Shown piece after piece: positions 1 to 6,870 of a stretch of DNA of 10,502 nt. The stretch spans positions 1-10,502 of the forward strand of contig CAKSJC010000045.1 of the NCBI GenBank assembly GCA_934462885.1, read 5' to 3'. The notes below the pieces were generated by a model. That model saw only the letters and a list, made by a program, of their open reading frames with translations. It was not told the origin of the DNA and did no database searches. The position numbers were made by a program, and so were the translations under genes. The DNA is from an uncultured Eubacteriales bacterium. GTDB lineage: Bacteria > Bacillota > Clostridia > Oscillospirales > CAG-272. The stretch's first letter is position 1; every line of letters starts with the position of its first letter.

Positions 1-14
1 ACCCCCGCACCCCC

Positions 15-38
15 AAAAACTTTCATAAGAAAGTTTTT
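15..38. terminator. Rho-independent terminator-like hairpin
   Basis: A perfect 10-bp stem (AAAAACTTTC, 15-24, with GAAAGTTTTT, 29-38) closes a 4-nt ATAA loop and ends in five T on the plus strand. It is A/T-rich and nearly symmetric, so it could end transcription from either side. It probably belongs to a gene that lies left of the window. Confidence 0.5.
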
Positions 39-199
39 GATGTGCTCCCTTGAATCTTTTGTGTAACTTTAATTTGAAGTAATACTTAGTGCGCAGCCGT
101 TTGATCTCTCTAAGTAGGCAAGCTGAGTATCTGCTGTAATCTAAACTGAACCATACCCGTCCGCAATACACCAATGCTTTCCCAGTCTGAAAGTTCTTT

Positions 200-223
200 G
201 GTTCTTTCTTCCAAGAAAGAACC
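200..223. repeat. Palindromic hairpin, possible dispersed REP-like element
   Basis: GGTTCTTTCTT (200-210) and AAGAAAGAACC (213-223) are perfect inverted copies around CC, realistically a 9-bp stem with a 6-nt loop. It lies in the nth leader, about 70 nt before the start codon. No T-run follows directly, so it is a poor terminator. Such intergenic palindromes are often dispersed in Clostridia genomes, but dispersal cannot be judged from one window. Confidence 0.4.
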
Positions 224-293
224 GCGTCTCCGTATCCCCCGCGTCTCCTTTATGAGTGACACTTATTTTTTCTTTATACGCACAGAGGTAAAT

Positions 294-935
294 ATGCCTG
301 ACATTATCAAAATTTCCGCGCTTCTGCGGGAGCTTTATCCCGACGCATTATGTTCGCTTGAATACGGCGGAGATCCGTGGCGGCTTCTCGCGGCGGCTCG
401 TTTATCGGCTCAATGCACGGACGAAAGGGTAAACATTGTGTGCGTTCCGTTATTCCGAAAATATCCCGACGTATACGCCATGGCGGAAGCCAAGCTTTCG
501 GAAGTAGAGGGAATCATACGGCCGTGCGGGCTGTATCACACGAAAGCCGAAAGCCTTATAAAAGCAGCGCAAATGATCGTATCCGATTTCGGCGGACGTG
601 TTCCCGACACGATGGAGGAACTTCTTTCTCTCCCCGGAGTCGGGCGAAAGATAGCTAATCTCGTTCTGGGCGACGTATACGGGAAGCCGGGGATAGTCGC
701 GGACACGCACTGTATCAGGATAAACGGACGTTTCGGCTTTTATCCCGAAGAAAACCGCGATCCGCTCAAGACGGAGAAGATACTTTCGGAGATAGTTCCC
801 AAGCCCGAACAGGCGGACTACTGCCACAGAATGGTTTTGTTCGGCAGAGAATACTGCACAGCGCGCTCGCCGCGCTGCGGCGAATGTCCGCTCCGCGATG
901 AATGCGCCAAGGGAAGGCGGGAAAAAATAAAATAA
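294..935 (+). CDS. nth: Endonuclease III (DNA glycosylase/AP lyase)
   Basis: This is a base-excision-repair enzyme that removes oxidised pyrimidines and cleaves the abasic site by beta-elimination. The 213-aa product matches the family length (about 210). LSAQCTDERVN (residues 38-48) is the substrate-pocket region. The helix-hairpin-helix LPGVGRK (113-119) carries the catalytic Lys119, and VADTH supplies the catalytic Asp137. The C-terminus has the complete [4Fe-4S] ligand set C-x6-C-x2-C-x5-C (Cys188, 195, 198, 204). The ATG at 294 is chosen because AGAGG (284-288) sits 5 nt upstream and homology begins there. The open frame runs back to 174, but those 40 residues overlap a palindrome and look non-coding. 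The next gene, cca, starts 117 nt downstream. No promoter was recognised. Confidence 0.96.
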   Translation: MPDIIKISALLRELYPDALCSLEYGGDPWRLLAAARLSAQCTDERVNIVCVPLFRKYPDVYAMAEAKLSEVEGIIRPCGLYHTKAESLIKAAQMIVSDFGGRVPDTMEELLSLPGVGRKIANLVLGDVYGKPGIVADTHCIRINGRFGFYPEENRDPLKTEKILSEIVPKPEQADYCHRMVLFGREYCTARSPRCGECPLRDECAKGRREKIK

Positions 936-1052
936 AACGCGCGGCGCGGCAGATCGTTTTTTCGCAAAGATCAAAATTTTTACGCTTCGCGCTATGCCGC
1001 AATCCCCTTCACGGGAGAATATACAACACATACAAAAAAATCAGGACAGATT

Positions 1053-2402
1053 ATGCAGAGTAATGAAAATTTAAGTAAATTTTATATAAAAAACACCGCG
1101 GGAACGTTTTATCTTCCCTCTCCTGTCGAATTTGTCATAGACCGTCTTGAAAGAGCGGGTTACTCGGCTTACGCCGTGGGCGGATGCGTGCGCGACCACC
1201 TTATGGGACGCGTTCCGGGAGACTACGATGTAACGACTTCCGCACGCCCCGACGAAATGCTCTCCGTTTTTTCGGACTGCCGCGTGGTCGAAACGGGACT
1301 AAAGCACGGAACGATCACCGTAGTGCGCGAAGGAATGAACATCGAAATTACCGCATACCGCGTCGACGGAAAGTACACCGACGGCCGTCATCCCGAATCC
1401 GTGGAATTCACCGACTCTATTCTCGAAGATATCTCGCGGCGTGACTTCACGGTGAACGCTATGGCATACAGCCCAGAGTACGGTATACTTGACGCAAAGG
1501 GAGGCGGACGCGACTTAAAAAAGAAAAACATCCGCTGCGTCGGACGCGCCGTTTCGCGTTTCCGCGAAGACGGACTGCGTATTTTACGCGCGCTCCGCTT
1601 TTCATCAACTCTCGACTTTTCTCCCGACAACTCGTGCGACCGCGCGATACGAAAAAATCCCGAACTTCTCGATCCGATCTCCAGAGAACGAATATACGCG
1701 GAGCTTACAAAGCTCCTTTGCGGTCCGGGAGCGGCTCGAATCATGTTCGCGTATCCCGATATCATTTCTCATGTGCTTCCCGAGCTCTCCCCCGCCGACG
1801 TCCGTATGGCGGCATGGGCGATCGAACGCGAATCCGCTATACGCGAAAAACTCGCGCTAAACGGCAAGCCCGATCCCGCTCTGCGGTACGCGGTATTGTT
1901 CTCGTGGATCGGTTTTGAGGCGTCACAGCGCGCGATAGCGTCGCTCAAGCCGTCGCGCGAAGAAGCGCGCCGCATAAAAGAATACCTGCGCCGCAAAGAC
2001 GACAAGCCGGAGTGTTCTCTCCCTCTTTTCGGCGTAACAAAAAACGAATACTATGTTAAAAAGCTCTCGTCCGGCTCGGACGACGATTTTTCCGAAAAAT
2101 TCCCGATATTTATGTATGCGATACGCAGAGTCAACGAAGACGGCGCGCGCACACTTCTTGATATCGCCCGAAAACTGAAAGAAACGAACGCCGCGGTCAC
2201 GATATCAAATCTCGCGACAGACGGACGCGACGCCGCGCTCGCGGGTTTCTTCGGCGCTGAAATCGGGCGTGCGCTCGACTCTCTCCTCGACGGCGTTATG
2301 CGCGGAGAATTTAATAATGAACGTGAAGAGCTCTTATCCGCTCTGAAAAATATGAAGAATACCGATTCAAAAAGAGGTGCGCCGCATGAATGCCAAAAAT
2401 AA
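1053..2402 (+). CDS. cca: CCA tRNA nucleotidyltransferase (class II)
   Basis: It adds or repairs the 3' CCA end of tRNAs using CTP and ATP. The 449-aa product shows the class II nucleotidyltransferase motifs in order: AVGGCVRD (41-48), the metal-binding DYD (58-60), RRDFTVNAM (129-137) and EDGLRILRALRF (172-183), followed by the helical tRNA-binding body. In many relatives an HD phosphohydrolase-like LLHD motif follows; here the matching stretch reads LFSWIG (about 289-294), so that activity appears absent. AGGA at 1043-1046 sits 6 nt before the ATG. The tRNA-Asn at the end of this window encodes no CCA, so an enzyme of this kind is needed. The 3' end overlaps the next small gene by 17 nt, which suggests translational coupling. 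Family members include poly(A) polymerases, but a lone copy in Firmicutes is most simply the CCA enzyme. Confidence 0.94.
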   Translation: MQSNENLSKFYIKNTAGTFYLPSPVEFVIDRLERAGYSAYAVGGCVRDHLMGRVPGDYDVTTSARPDEMLSVFSDCRVVETGLKHGTITVVREGMNIEITAYRVDGKYTDGRHPESVEFTDSILEDISRRDFTVNAMAYSPEYGILDAKGGGRDLKKKNIRCVGRAVSRFREDGLRILRALRFSSTLDFSPDNSCDRAIRKNPELLDPISRERIYAELTKLLCGPGAARIMFAYPDIISHVLPELSPADVRMAAWAIERESAIREKLALNGKPDPALRYAVLFSWIGFEASQRAIASLKPSREEARRIKEYLRRKDDKPECSLPLFGVTKNEYYVKKLSSGSDDDFSEKFPIFMYAIRRVNEDGARTLLDIARKLKETNAAVTISNLATDGRDAALAGFFGAEIGRALDSLLDGVMRGEFNNEREELLSALKNMKNTDSKRGAPHECQK

Positions 2403-2574
2403 GCCCCAATGTGAATCCTGCGTCTACTTCGACGTAATCGACGAAGCGGGAACCATGGGCTGCACGATAGATATAGATGAGGACGACCTCTGCCGCGAAC
2501 GCCAAAGCTCCCGACATGCCTGCCCTTATTACAGATTCTACGACGAATATAAATCAGTAAGAAAACAAAACTGA
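2386..2574 (+). CDS. Small Cys-rich conserved protein (DUF6472-like)
   Basis: A 62-aa protein with five cysteines: a CxxC pair (Cys9, Cys12), Cys26, Cys36 and a CPYYRFYDEY segment (Cys46 onward), ending VRKQN. CxxC plus later Cys suggests a small metal-binding fold. From memory, the CPYxRFYDEYK-VRKQN ending is typical of DUF6472 in Clostridia; no function is established for it. The ATG at 2386 is preferred over GTG at 2377 because AAAGAGG (2371-2377) lies 8 nt upstream of the ATG, and the GTG overlaps that site. It overlaps the 3' end of cca by 17 nt in another frame, so co-transcription and coupling are likely. No membrane segment or signal peptide is visible. Confidence 0.85.
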   Translation: MNAKNKPQCESCVYFDVIDEAGTMGCTIDIDEDDLCRERQSSRHACPYYRFYDEYKSVRKQN

Positions 2575-2652
2575 CGGTAATACAATCGCGCAAAGAGAAT
2601 ACCCCCTCCGCGCCGCTTATCACTATAAAATCACAGAAAGGCTTAAAATGAA

Positions 2653-3633
2653 ATGGAAACTGCCGCCGCGAATTCGATCTCAAGAAAGCACATACACATA
2701 ATAAATCCCGCTTCGGGGCGCGGCGAGAGTTTTATAAGCTCCGTTCGCGAACAAGCTAAGCTGACCGGAAGTGATTTTTACATCAGCGAAAAACTCGGTC
2801 ACGTTGAAAAAACCGTTCGCAAAGCTCTCCAAAAAGAACCGACGGCTCACATTATCTCTTACGGCGGCGACGGAACCGTCTATGAAGTCGTAAACGGTAT
2901 TATGAACTCCGGATGCGCCGCCACCGCCTCGTTCTCCGTCGTTCCCGCGGGAAGCGGAAATGATTTTTCGTCATACGCTAACTCTCCCGCGCTCTATAAC
3001 GAAAAAGAACGTCCGATTGACCTCATCCGCGTCACGTCAGACGGAAAAACAAGATACTTTGCAAATATGATGAACATCGGCTTCGACTGCGCGGTCGTAA
3101 GAGAAACTTATTCTCTGAAGAAAAGCCCGCTCTTCCGCGGCAGTATGGCTTATATCGCCGGAGTCGTGAAGGTTCTTGCCGTAAAAAAGACTATAAAAGC
3201 AAATATCACCCTCTCCGGAGTCGAAAGTTCCTCGGACTGTGACGTTCCTTTGAACAAAGTCATATCTTACGACAAAGATATTCTTCTGACCGCTTGCGCA
3301 AACGGAAAATTCTGCGGAGGAGGATTTATGGCTGCTCCTCTCGCCGAGATGACCGACGGTATAATGGATGTGCTCGTCGTAAACGGAGTGTCAAGAAGAA
3401 AATTTATCTCCCTCGTCGGAGACTACCGCAGCGGAACTTATATAAACTCCGACGGCAAAATGAAAAATAATTTCTACGGCACGCTGTCGTATATAAAATG
3501 CCGCAAAATGGAAATAACCGGTCCCGAATACTTCTGCCTTGACGGAGAAATATTCGAAACCGGTTCCGAGCGCACGATCACCGCAGAGGTGATCCCCGAC
3601 GCTGTGCGTTTTATCCCGACGCATATAAAATAA
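2653..3633 (+). CDS. Diacylglycerol kinase-family lipid kinase (DagK/YegS type)
   Basis: A 326-aa member of the DAGK catalytic family, which phosphorylates diacylglycerol or a related lipid at the inner membrane face with ATP, recycling it into phospholipid synthesis. The N-terminal INPASGRG (17-24), the nucleotide-binding GGDGTVYEVVNG (71-82) and PAGSGNDF (98-105) are diagnostic. NIGFDCAVV and a C-terminal DGEIFE complete the two-domain fold. The family is normally about 290-310 aa; the extra length is a short N-terminal tail before the first strand. The ATG at 2653 is the only start in frame, yet AGAAAGG (2635-2641) is 11 nt away, better spaced for an out-of-frame ATG at 2648. It begins 78 nt after the small Cys-rich gene, probably in the same transcript. 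The lipid substrate cannot be decided from sequence. Confidence 0.92.
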   Translation: METAAANSISRKHIHIINPASGRGESFISSVREQAKLTGSDFYISEKLGHVEKTVRKALQKEPTAHIISYGGDGTVYEVVNGIMNSGCAATASFSVVPAGSGNDFSSYANSPALYNEKERPIDLIRVTSDGKTRYFANMMNIGFDCAVVRETYSLKKSPLFRGSMAYIAGVVKVLAVKKTIKANITLSGVESSSDCDVPLNKVISYDKDILLTACANGKFCGGGFMAAPLAEMTDGIMDVLVVNGVSRRKFISLVGDYRSGTYINSDGKMKNNFYGTLSYIKCRKMEITGPEYFCLDGEIFETGSERTITAEVIPDAVRFIPTHIK

Positions 3634-3654
3634 CCTGCGCGATAACACGTGCTC

Positions 3655-3671
3655 CAAAAAACGGTTTTTTG
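3655..3671. terminator. Weak A/T hairpin after the lipid kinase gene
   Basis: CAAAAAA (3655-3661) and TTTTTTG (3665-3671) form a 7-bp stem with a 3-nt loop, 22 nt after the kinase stop. The stem has only one G-C pair, so it would be a weak terminator. It is the only terminator-like structure noticed between two convergent genes. Confidence 0.3.
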
Positions 3672-3785
3672 ACTCGCCGACGAACCGATACGAATGCAAA
3701 AGCCGATTCCCGCACTCTGTTTATTTTGCTTTCACCCGTGCTTTTGCTCTTCGTTTATTTCGCTTTTACATATGCGCGTCCGGAA

Positions 3786-4268
3786 TCATTCCGCCCCCTT
3801 GTCGTTTCTTCTCGGCACAAGAGCAATTATCACGGCTATCAAGGCTACCGCTATCAGTATCGCTATGATAAACGCCGCCCAGTTCATTCCGCTTTCGCTG
3901 TCCATAGCGTCGGCGTCCGAACTGCCTCCCGCGTCAGCTGTGCCTTCGGCTGTGTTGCCTGCCGTGCCGCCTGCGCTGCCGGCGGTTGTATTGCCTATCG
4001 TGCCGCCAGAATTGCCTGCGGCGTTTCCAGTCGCACCGCTTCCTTCGCGCATATTTCCGTTCATGCTTCCGCCCGTGTTTCCGCTTGCGCCCGAGGAAGT
4101 TTCGGCTCCGCTCTCACCCATCGCTCCGTCCGAAACATCCGAGACTCCGTTTCCCGCGTTTATCCCGGGGGCGCTCGTCGCGGCAATCGGAGACAATACC
4201 AACACACTGCACAGCGTAAATACGCATGCGATAAGAATCGTCTTTACGAGTTTACTTTTTAACTTCAT
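3786..4268 (-). CDS. Secreted/membrane-anchored Gly-Ser-Asn-rich protein
   Basis: No recognised family. The 160-aa product starts MKLKSKLVK, followed by a hydrophobic core and an ATSA site, a clear Sec signal peptide (about 1-32). A low-complexity region rich in Gly, Ala, Ser, Asn and Thr follows (about 33-122). Then come a hydrophobic helix (about 129-151) and a basic VPRRNDKGAE tail, so the protein likely has its linker outside, one C-terminal membrane helix and a short cytoplasmic tail. There are no cysteines in the mature part. AAGGAG (4279-4284 on the minus strand) lies 10 nt before the ATG at 4268 and 7 nt before a GTG at 4271, so either start is possible. It is the only minus-strand gene in the housekeeping block. 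Long plus-strand frames over it are Pro/Ala/Leu-rich antisense images. Confidence 0.8.
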   Translation of the reverse strand: MKLKSKLVKTILIACVFTLCSVLVLSPIAATSAPGINAGNGVSDVSDGAMGESGAETSSGASGNTGGSMNGNMREGSGATGNAAGNSGGTIGNTTAGSAGGTAGNTAEGTADAGGSSDADAMDSESGMNWAAFIIAILIAVALIAVIIALVPRRNDKGAE

Positions 4269-4383
4269 CACAACAAAGCTCCTTTTTATAATAGTATGCG
4301 GCTTTTTACACGGACTTTTTCCCTCTTCGGGCAGGATTCCGTGTACGGTTATATTTTCGAAAAAAAAGTTCCCGCATATTCAT

Positions 4384-4408
4384 TTTTTCGGAAAAAATTT
4401 CCGAAAAA
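4384..4408. promoter_or_regulatory. Perfect 11-bp inverted repeat between divergent genes
   Basis: TTTTTCGGAAA (4384-4394) and TTTCCGAAAAA (4398-4408) are exact inverted copies around AAA. The repeat lies 33 nt upstream of the RNHCP start and about 115 nt from the divergent membrane-protein start. It could be an operator or an RNA hairpin in the leader; neither role is shown. Confidence 0.4.
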
Positions 4409-4440
4409 CAGTACAAGTTTCTATAAATTCCGGAGAAAAC

Positions 4441-4752
4441 ATGGAACAAAAAAGATTTACCAAAAACGACGGCGGTTTCATCTGCCAAAACTGCGGAAAA
4501 ACCGTCTCCCCATTAGGCTACTCCTCACGCAACCACTGTCCGTACTGTCTCGCCTCTCTCCATCTTGACGTAAACCCCGGCGACCGCGCCGCCGAGTGCG
4601 GCGGAATTATGGACGCGGTTTCAGCCGATCCGGATCCCAAAAAAGGTTTTATTATCACTCACAAATGCAGAAAGTGCGGCGCTCTGCGGCGGAATAAAGC
4701 CGCGTCCGACGACGACCGCGACAAGCTGATAAAACTTACGGTAAGAGTTTAG
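4441..4752 (+). CDS. RNHCP-domain zinc-ribbon protein
   Basis: A 103-aa protein matching the RNHCP family, named for its RNHCP motif, here at residues 30-34. Zinc-ligand candidates come in pairs: CQNC (15-18), CPYC (33-36) and CRKC (76-79), with Cys53 between. PGDRAAECGGIM (46-57) and the ITHKC segment (72-76) are also typical. The family has no assigned biochemical role that I know; a nucleic-acid or structural zinc fold is inference. GGAG (4432-4435) lies 5 nt before the ATG. The open frame extends upstream to 3694, but that part is antisense to the membrane protein and lacks a ribosome site. tcdA follows 94 nt later. Confidence 0.88.
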   Translation: MEQKRFTKNDGGFICQNCGKTVSPLGYSSRNHCPYCLASLHLDVNPGDRAAECGGIMDAVSADPDPKKGFIITHKCRKCGALRRNKAASDDDRDKLIKLTVRV

Positions 4753-4846
4753 ATATCCCCGCCAAGGCATAGCTCTCTGTGTCGGATCAAATGAAAAAAT
4801 CCGATAACGGCGGAACGTATTTTTTGAAAAGGAAAACAAATTACAT

Positions 4847-5674
4847 ATGAATATATTTGAAAGAACGGAAATGCTTCTCGGTACGGCTTCCGTAGAAAAG
4901 CTGTCGCGCTGTCACGTCGCGGTGTTCGGCGTCGGAGGTGTCGGCGGTCACCTCATAGAGGCGCTTGTGCGCTCGGGACTCGGCGAGATCACGCTTGTCG
5001 ATCCCGACACCGTAGCTCCCTCAAACATAAACCGTCAAATAATCGCGCTGCACTCTACGCTCGGAATGTATAAAACAGAAGCTATGGCGGCGCGCATACG
5101 AGACATAAATCCCGATTGCGTCGTTCACGAAAAAAGAGAGTTTTTCCTTCCCGAAAACTCTTCTTCTTTTGATTTTGGCTCGTTTGACTATGTCGCCGAC
5201 GCTATCGACACGGTTTCCGGCAAAATTGAGATTGCAAAAATCTGCGATTCTCTCGGCGTTTCCGCGATAGCCGCGATGGGCGCCGGAAACAAAACCGATC
5301 CGACTATGTTTGAGGTCAGCGATATTTTTAAAACGTCGTTTTGTCCTCTTGCCGCCGTTATGCGCCGTGAACTGAGAAAAGCCGGAGTCCGCTCTCTGAA
5401 AGTCGTATATTCACGCGAGCCTGCGCTTACTCCTGCGTTTCAGCCAACTCCGGACGCGGAAAACGAAATCGCACCGTCTTCCTCCGCCGCCGAAAATACG
5501 GAAAACATGGAAAAAAACGAGACCGTCAAAGTTTCTGTTCCCAAAAGACGGATCGTTCCCGCGTCGTCGGCGTTCGTTCCCGCGGTATGCGGATTAATTA
5601 TGGCGGGAGAGATAATACGCGATCTCTGCCGAAGCGAGTTTGCAGAGCGTCTTTCGGAAAACTCAAAAAAATAA
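4847..5674 (+). CDS. tcdA: tRNA threonylcarbamoyladenosine dehydratase (ThiF/E1-like)
   Basis: TcdA/CsdL uses ATP to dehydrate t6A at position 37 of ANN-decoding tRNAs to cyclic ct6A. The 275-aa product begins with the family's FERTEMLLG segment. It has the nucleotide-binding GVGGVGG (28-34), the DPDTVAPSNINRQ block (52-64) and DAIDT (119-123), then a CPLAAVMRRELRK helix (166-178) and the C-terminal SAFVPAVCGLIMAGEI segment. Between strands (about 194-230) is a Ser/Glu/Asn-rich, probably disordered insertion. The ribosome site is AAAAGGA (4827-4833), rather far (13 nt) from the ATG. Generic E1-like ThiF/MoeB relatives are a less likely alternative because the N- and C-terminal signatures are those of TcdA. 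The next gene, ttcA, acts on the same tRNA arm. Confidence 0.9.
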   Translation: MNIFERTEMLLGTASVEKLSRCHVAVFGVGGVGGHLIEALVRSGLGEITLVDPDTVAPSNINRQIIALHSTLGMYKTEAMAARIRDINPDCVVHEKREFFLPENSSSFDFGSFDYVADAIDTVSGKIEIAKICDSLGVSAIAAMGAGNKTDPTMFEVSDIFKTSFCPLAAVMRRELRKAGVRSLKVVYSREPALTPAFQPTPDAENEIAPSSSAAENTENMEKNETVKVSVPKRRIVPASSAFVPAVCGLIMAGEIIRDLCRSEFAERLSENSKK

Positions 5675-5720
5675 TCCCGCCGAGGCTAAGCGCGCTGAAA
5701 ACCGAAAGGAAGCCGCGCGC

Positions 5721-5818
5721 CGTAATATCAGACTCATGACGCACTGTAAAAGCCAGAAACAGGCAACACCGTAAAATCATACAGATGGCGCGCCGTAAAA
5801 TCAGAAACAAGGTGAAAA
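5721..5818 (+). repeat. Four degenerate 24-25-nt tandem repeats in the ttcA leader
   Basis: Related units start at 5721 (CGTAATATCAGAC), 5745 (TGTAAAAGCCAGAAAC), 5770 (CGTAAAATCATACAG) and 5794 (CGTAAAATCAGAAAC), spaced 24, 25 and 24 nt. The last unit runs into the ttcA ribosome site. No protein or regulator binding is known here; it may be replication slippage. Confidence 0.5.
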
Positions 5819-5819
5819 T

Positions 5820-6716
5820 ATGTCGGAAAACACGGAAAACAAACCGCAGTCAAACCTGCAAACCGATACGAAGAATAAAACGGTTGACTCGTCGGCGAAA
5901 ACGCCCGCGCCGCGCGATCCCGTGACCAGTATTCTCAAAAAATACAGAAAAGATATCTGGGCGCCGTTTATTTCGGCTATAAAGGAGTATAAGCTTATAA
6001 ATCCGGGCGACAAAATTGCAGTTTGTATGTCGGGCGGAAAGGATTCCGCGCTTCTCGGAGTTTTGTTAAAGCATCTCTGCCGATATTCCGAAGTTCCGTT
6101 TGAAGTCGAATACATTGCGATGAATCCCGGATACAGCGACGCAAATCTCATAAAGCTTAAGGAAAACTGCGAAAAGCTCGAACTTCCCGTAAAAATCTTC
6201 GACACGAACATTTTCAGCGTGACGGAAAAGACAGAAAAAAACCCGTGCTATCTCTGCGCAAGAATGCGGAGAGGACATCTTTACAGCTATGCCGAAAGTC
6301 TCGGCTGCAACAAAATCGCTCTCGGTCATCACTTCTCCGACGTTATTGAAACAACTCTTATGGGAATGCTCTGGGGGTCGCAGATACAGGGAATGCTCCC
6401 CAAGCTGCACAGCACAAATTTCAGCGGAATGGAGCTTATCCGACCTCTCTATAAGGTGCGCGAGGATTCCATTGTCGCATGGGCGCGCTACAACTCCCTC
6501 GATTTTCTCAACTGCGCCTGCCGCATGACGGAAAAAGCGGAACGGGATGAAAACGCGTCAAAAAGACGTCAGACAAAGTTTCTCATCCGCGAGTTAAAAA
6601 AAGAAAATCCCGACATTGAAACAAATATTTTCAACAGCATCCACCGTGCAAACGTAGACACCCTCGTCGGGTACAAGCTGAACGGGGAAATGCACTCTTT
6701 TCTCGAAAATTATTGA
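5820..6716 (+). CDS. ttcA: tRNA 2-thiocytidine synthetase TtcA-family PP-loop enzyme
   Basis: TtcA thiolates cytidine 32 of certain tRNAs; ATP adenylates the base and a [4Fe-4S] cluster delivers sulfur. The 298-aa product has the PP-loop SGGKDS (71-76), CYLCARMRRG (Cys143 and Cys146) and a third cysteine region NCACRM (Cys232, Cys234). These correspond to the three cluster cysteines of characterised TtcA. GHHFSDVIETTL (169-180) is the conserved helix after the nucleotide site. The first 35 residues are Asn/Thr/Lys-rich, lack homology features and are probably disordered; the start is kept because AAGG (5809-5812) is 7 nt upstream. Related TtuA and TilS share the PP-loop, but the CxxC-RMRRG arrangement favours TtcA. 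A terminator follows 32 nt after the stop. Confidence 0.9.
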   Translation: MSENTENKPQSNLQTDTKNKTVDSSAKTPAPRDPVTSILKKYRKDIWAPFISAIKEYKLINPGDKIAVCMSGGKDSALLGVLLKHLCRYSEVPFEVEYIAMNPGYSDANLIKLKENCEKLELPVKIFDTNIFSVTEKTEKNPCYLCARMRRGHLYSYAESLGCNKIALGHHFSDVIETTLMGMLWGSQIQGMLPKLHSTNFSGMELIRPLYKVREDSIVAWARYNSLDFLNCACRMTEKAERDENASKRRQTKFLIRELKKENPDIETNIFNSIHRANVDTLVGYKLNGEMHSFLENY

Positions 6717-6748
6717 CTTCCGCTCCCCGTTTGAATTTTTATGCACAT

Positions 6749-6775
6749 AAAACCGACTCCTCGGCGCGGTTTTTT
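6749..6775 (+). terminator. Rho-independent terminator of ttcA
   Basis: AAAACCG (6749-6755) pairs with CGGTTTT (6767-6773) and the run TTTTTT (6770-6775) follows the G-C part of the stem. It sits 32 nt after the ttcA stop, just before the promoter of the next gene. Confidence 0.75.
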
Positions 6776-6790
6776 CGTTGTATTTTTGAA

Positions 6791-6828
6791 TATATCACGT
6801 TGACAAAATTCATTACGTGTGATATAAT
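6791..6828 (+). promoter_or_regulatory. Consensus sigma-A promoter within an inverted repeat
   Basis: TTGACA (6800-6805) and TATAAT (6823-6828) are separated by exactly 17 nt, a perfect vegetative promoter, with a start expected near 6835 and a leader of about 36 nt. TATATCAC (6791-6798) and GTGATATA (6819-6826) are exact 8-bp inverted copies that bracket the -35 box and cover part of the -10 box. A dimeric repressor bound there would block polymerase, so an operator is inferred; the regulator is unknown. Confidence 0.85.
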
Positions 6829-6870
6829 TGTTTTATAAACAAGTTTTTACGATATTTTTGAAGGATTCGG

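Noticed and set aside
174..293. N-terminal 40-codon extension of endonuclease III
   Set aside because: It overlaps a palindrome, has no ribosome site and lies outside the family's conserved region.
3669..4440. Long plus-strand open frames over the membrane-protein gene
   Set aside because: They are Pro/Ala/Leu- or Arg/Ser-rich antisense images of the minus-strand gene, which has a signal peptide, a membrane helix and a proper ribosome site. Only the last 103 codons of one frame (from 4441) are a real gene.
5665..5772. Possible frameshift at a run of seven A extending TcdA by about 30 Arg/Lys-rich residues
   Set aside because: TcdA is already complete at its normal stop, and the extension has no family resemblance.
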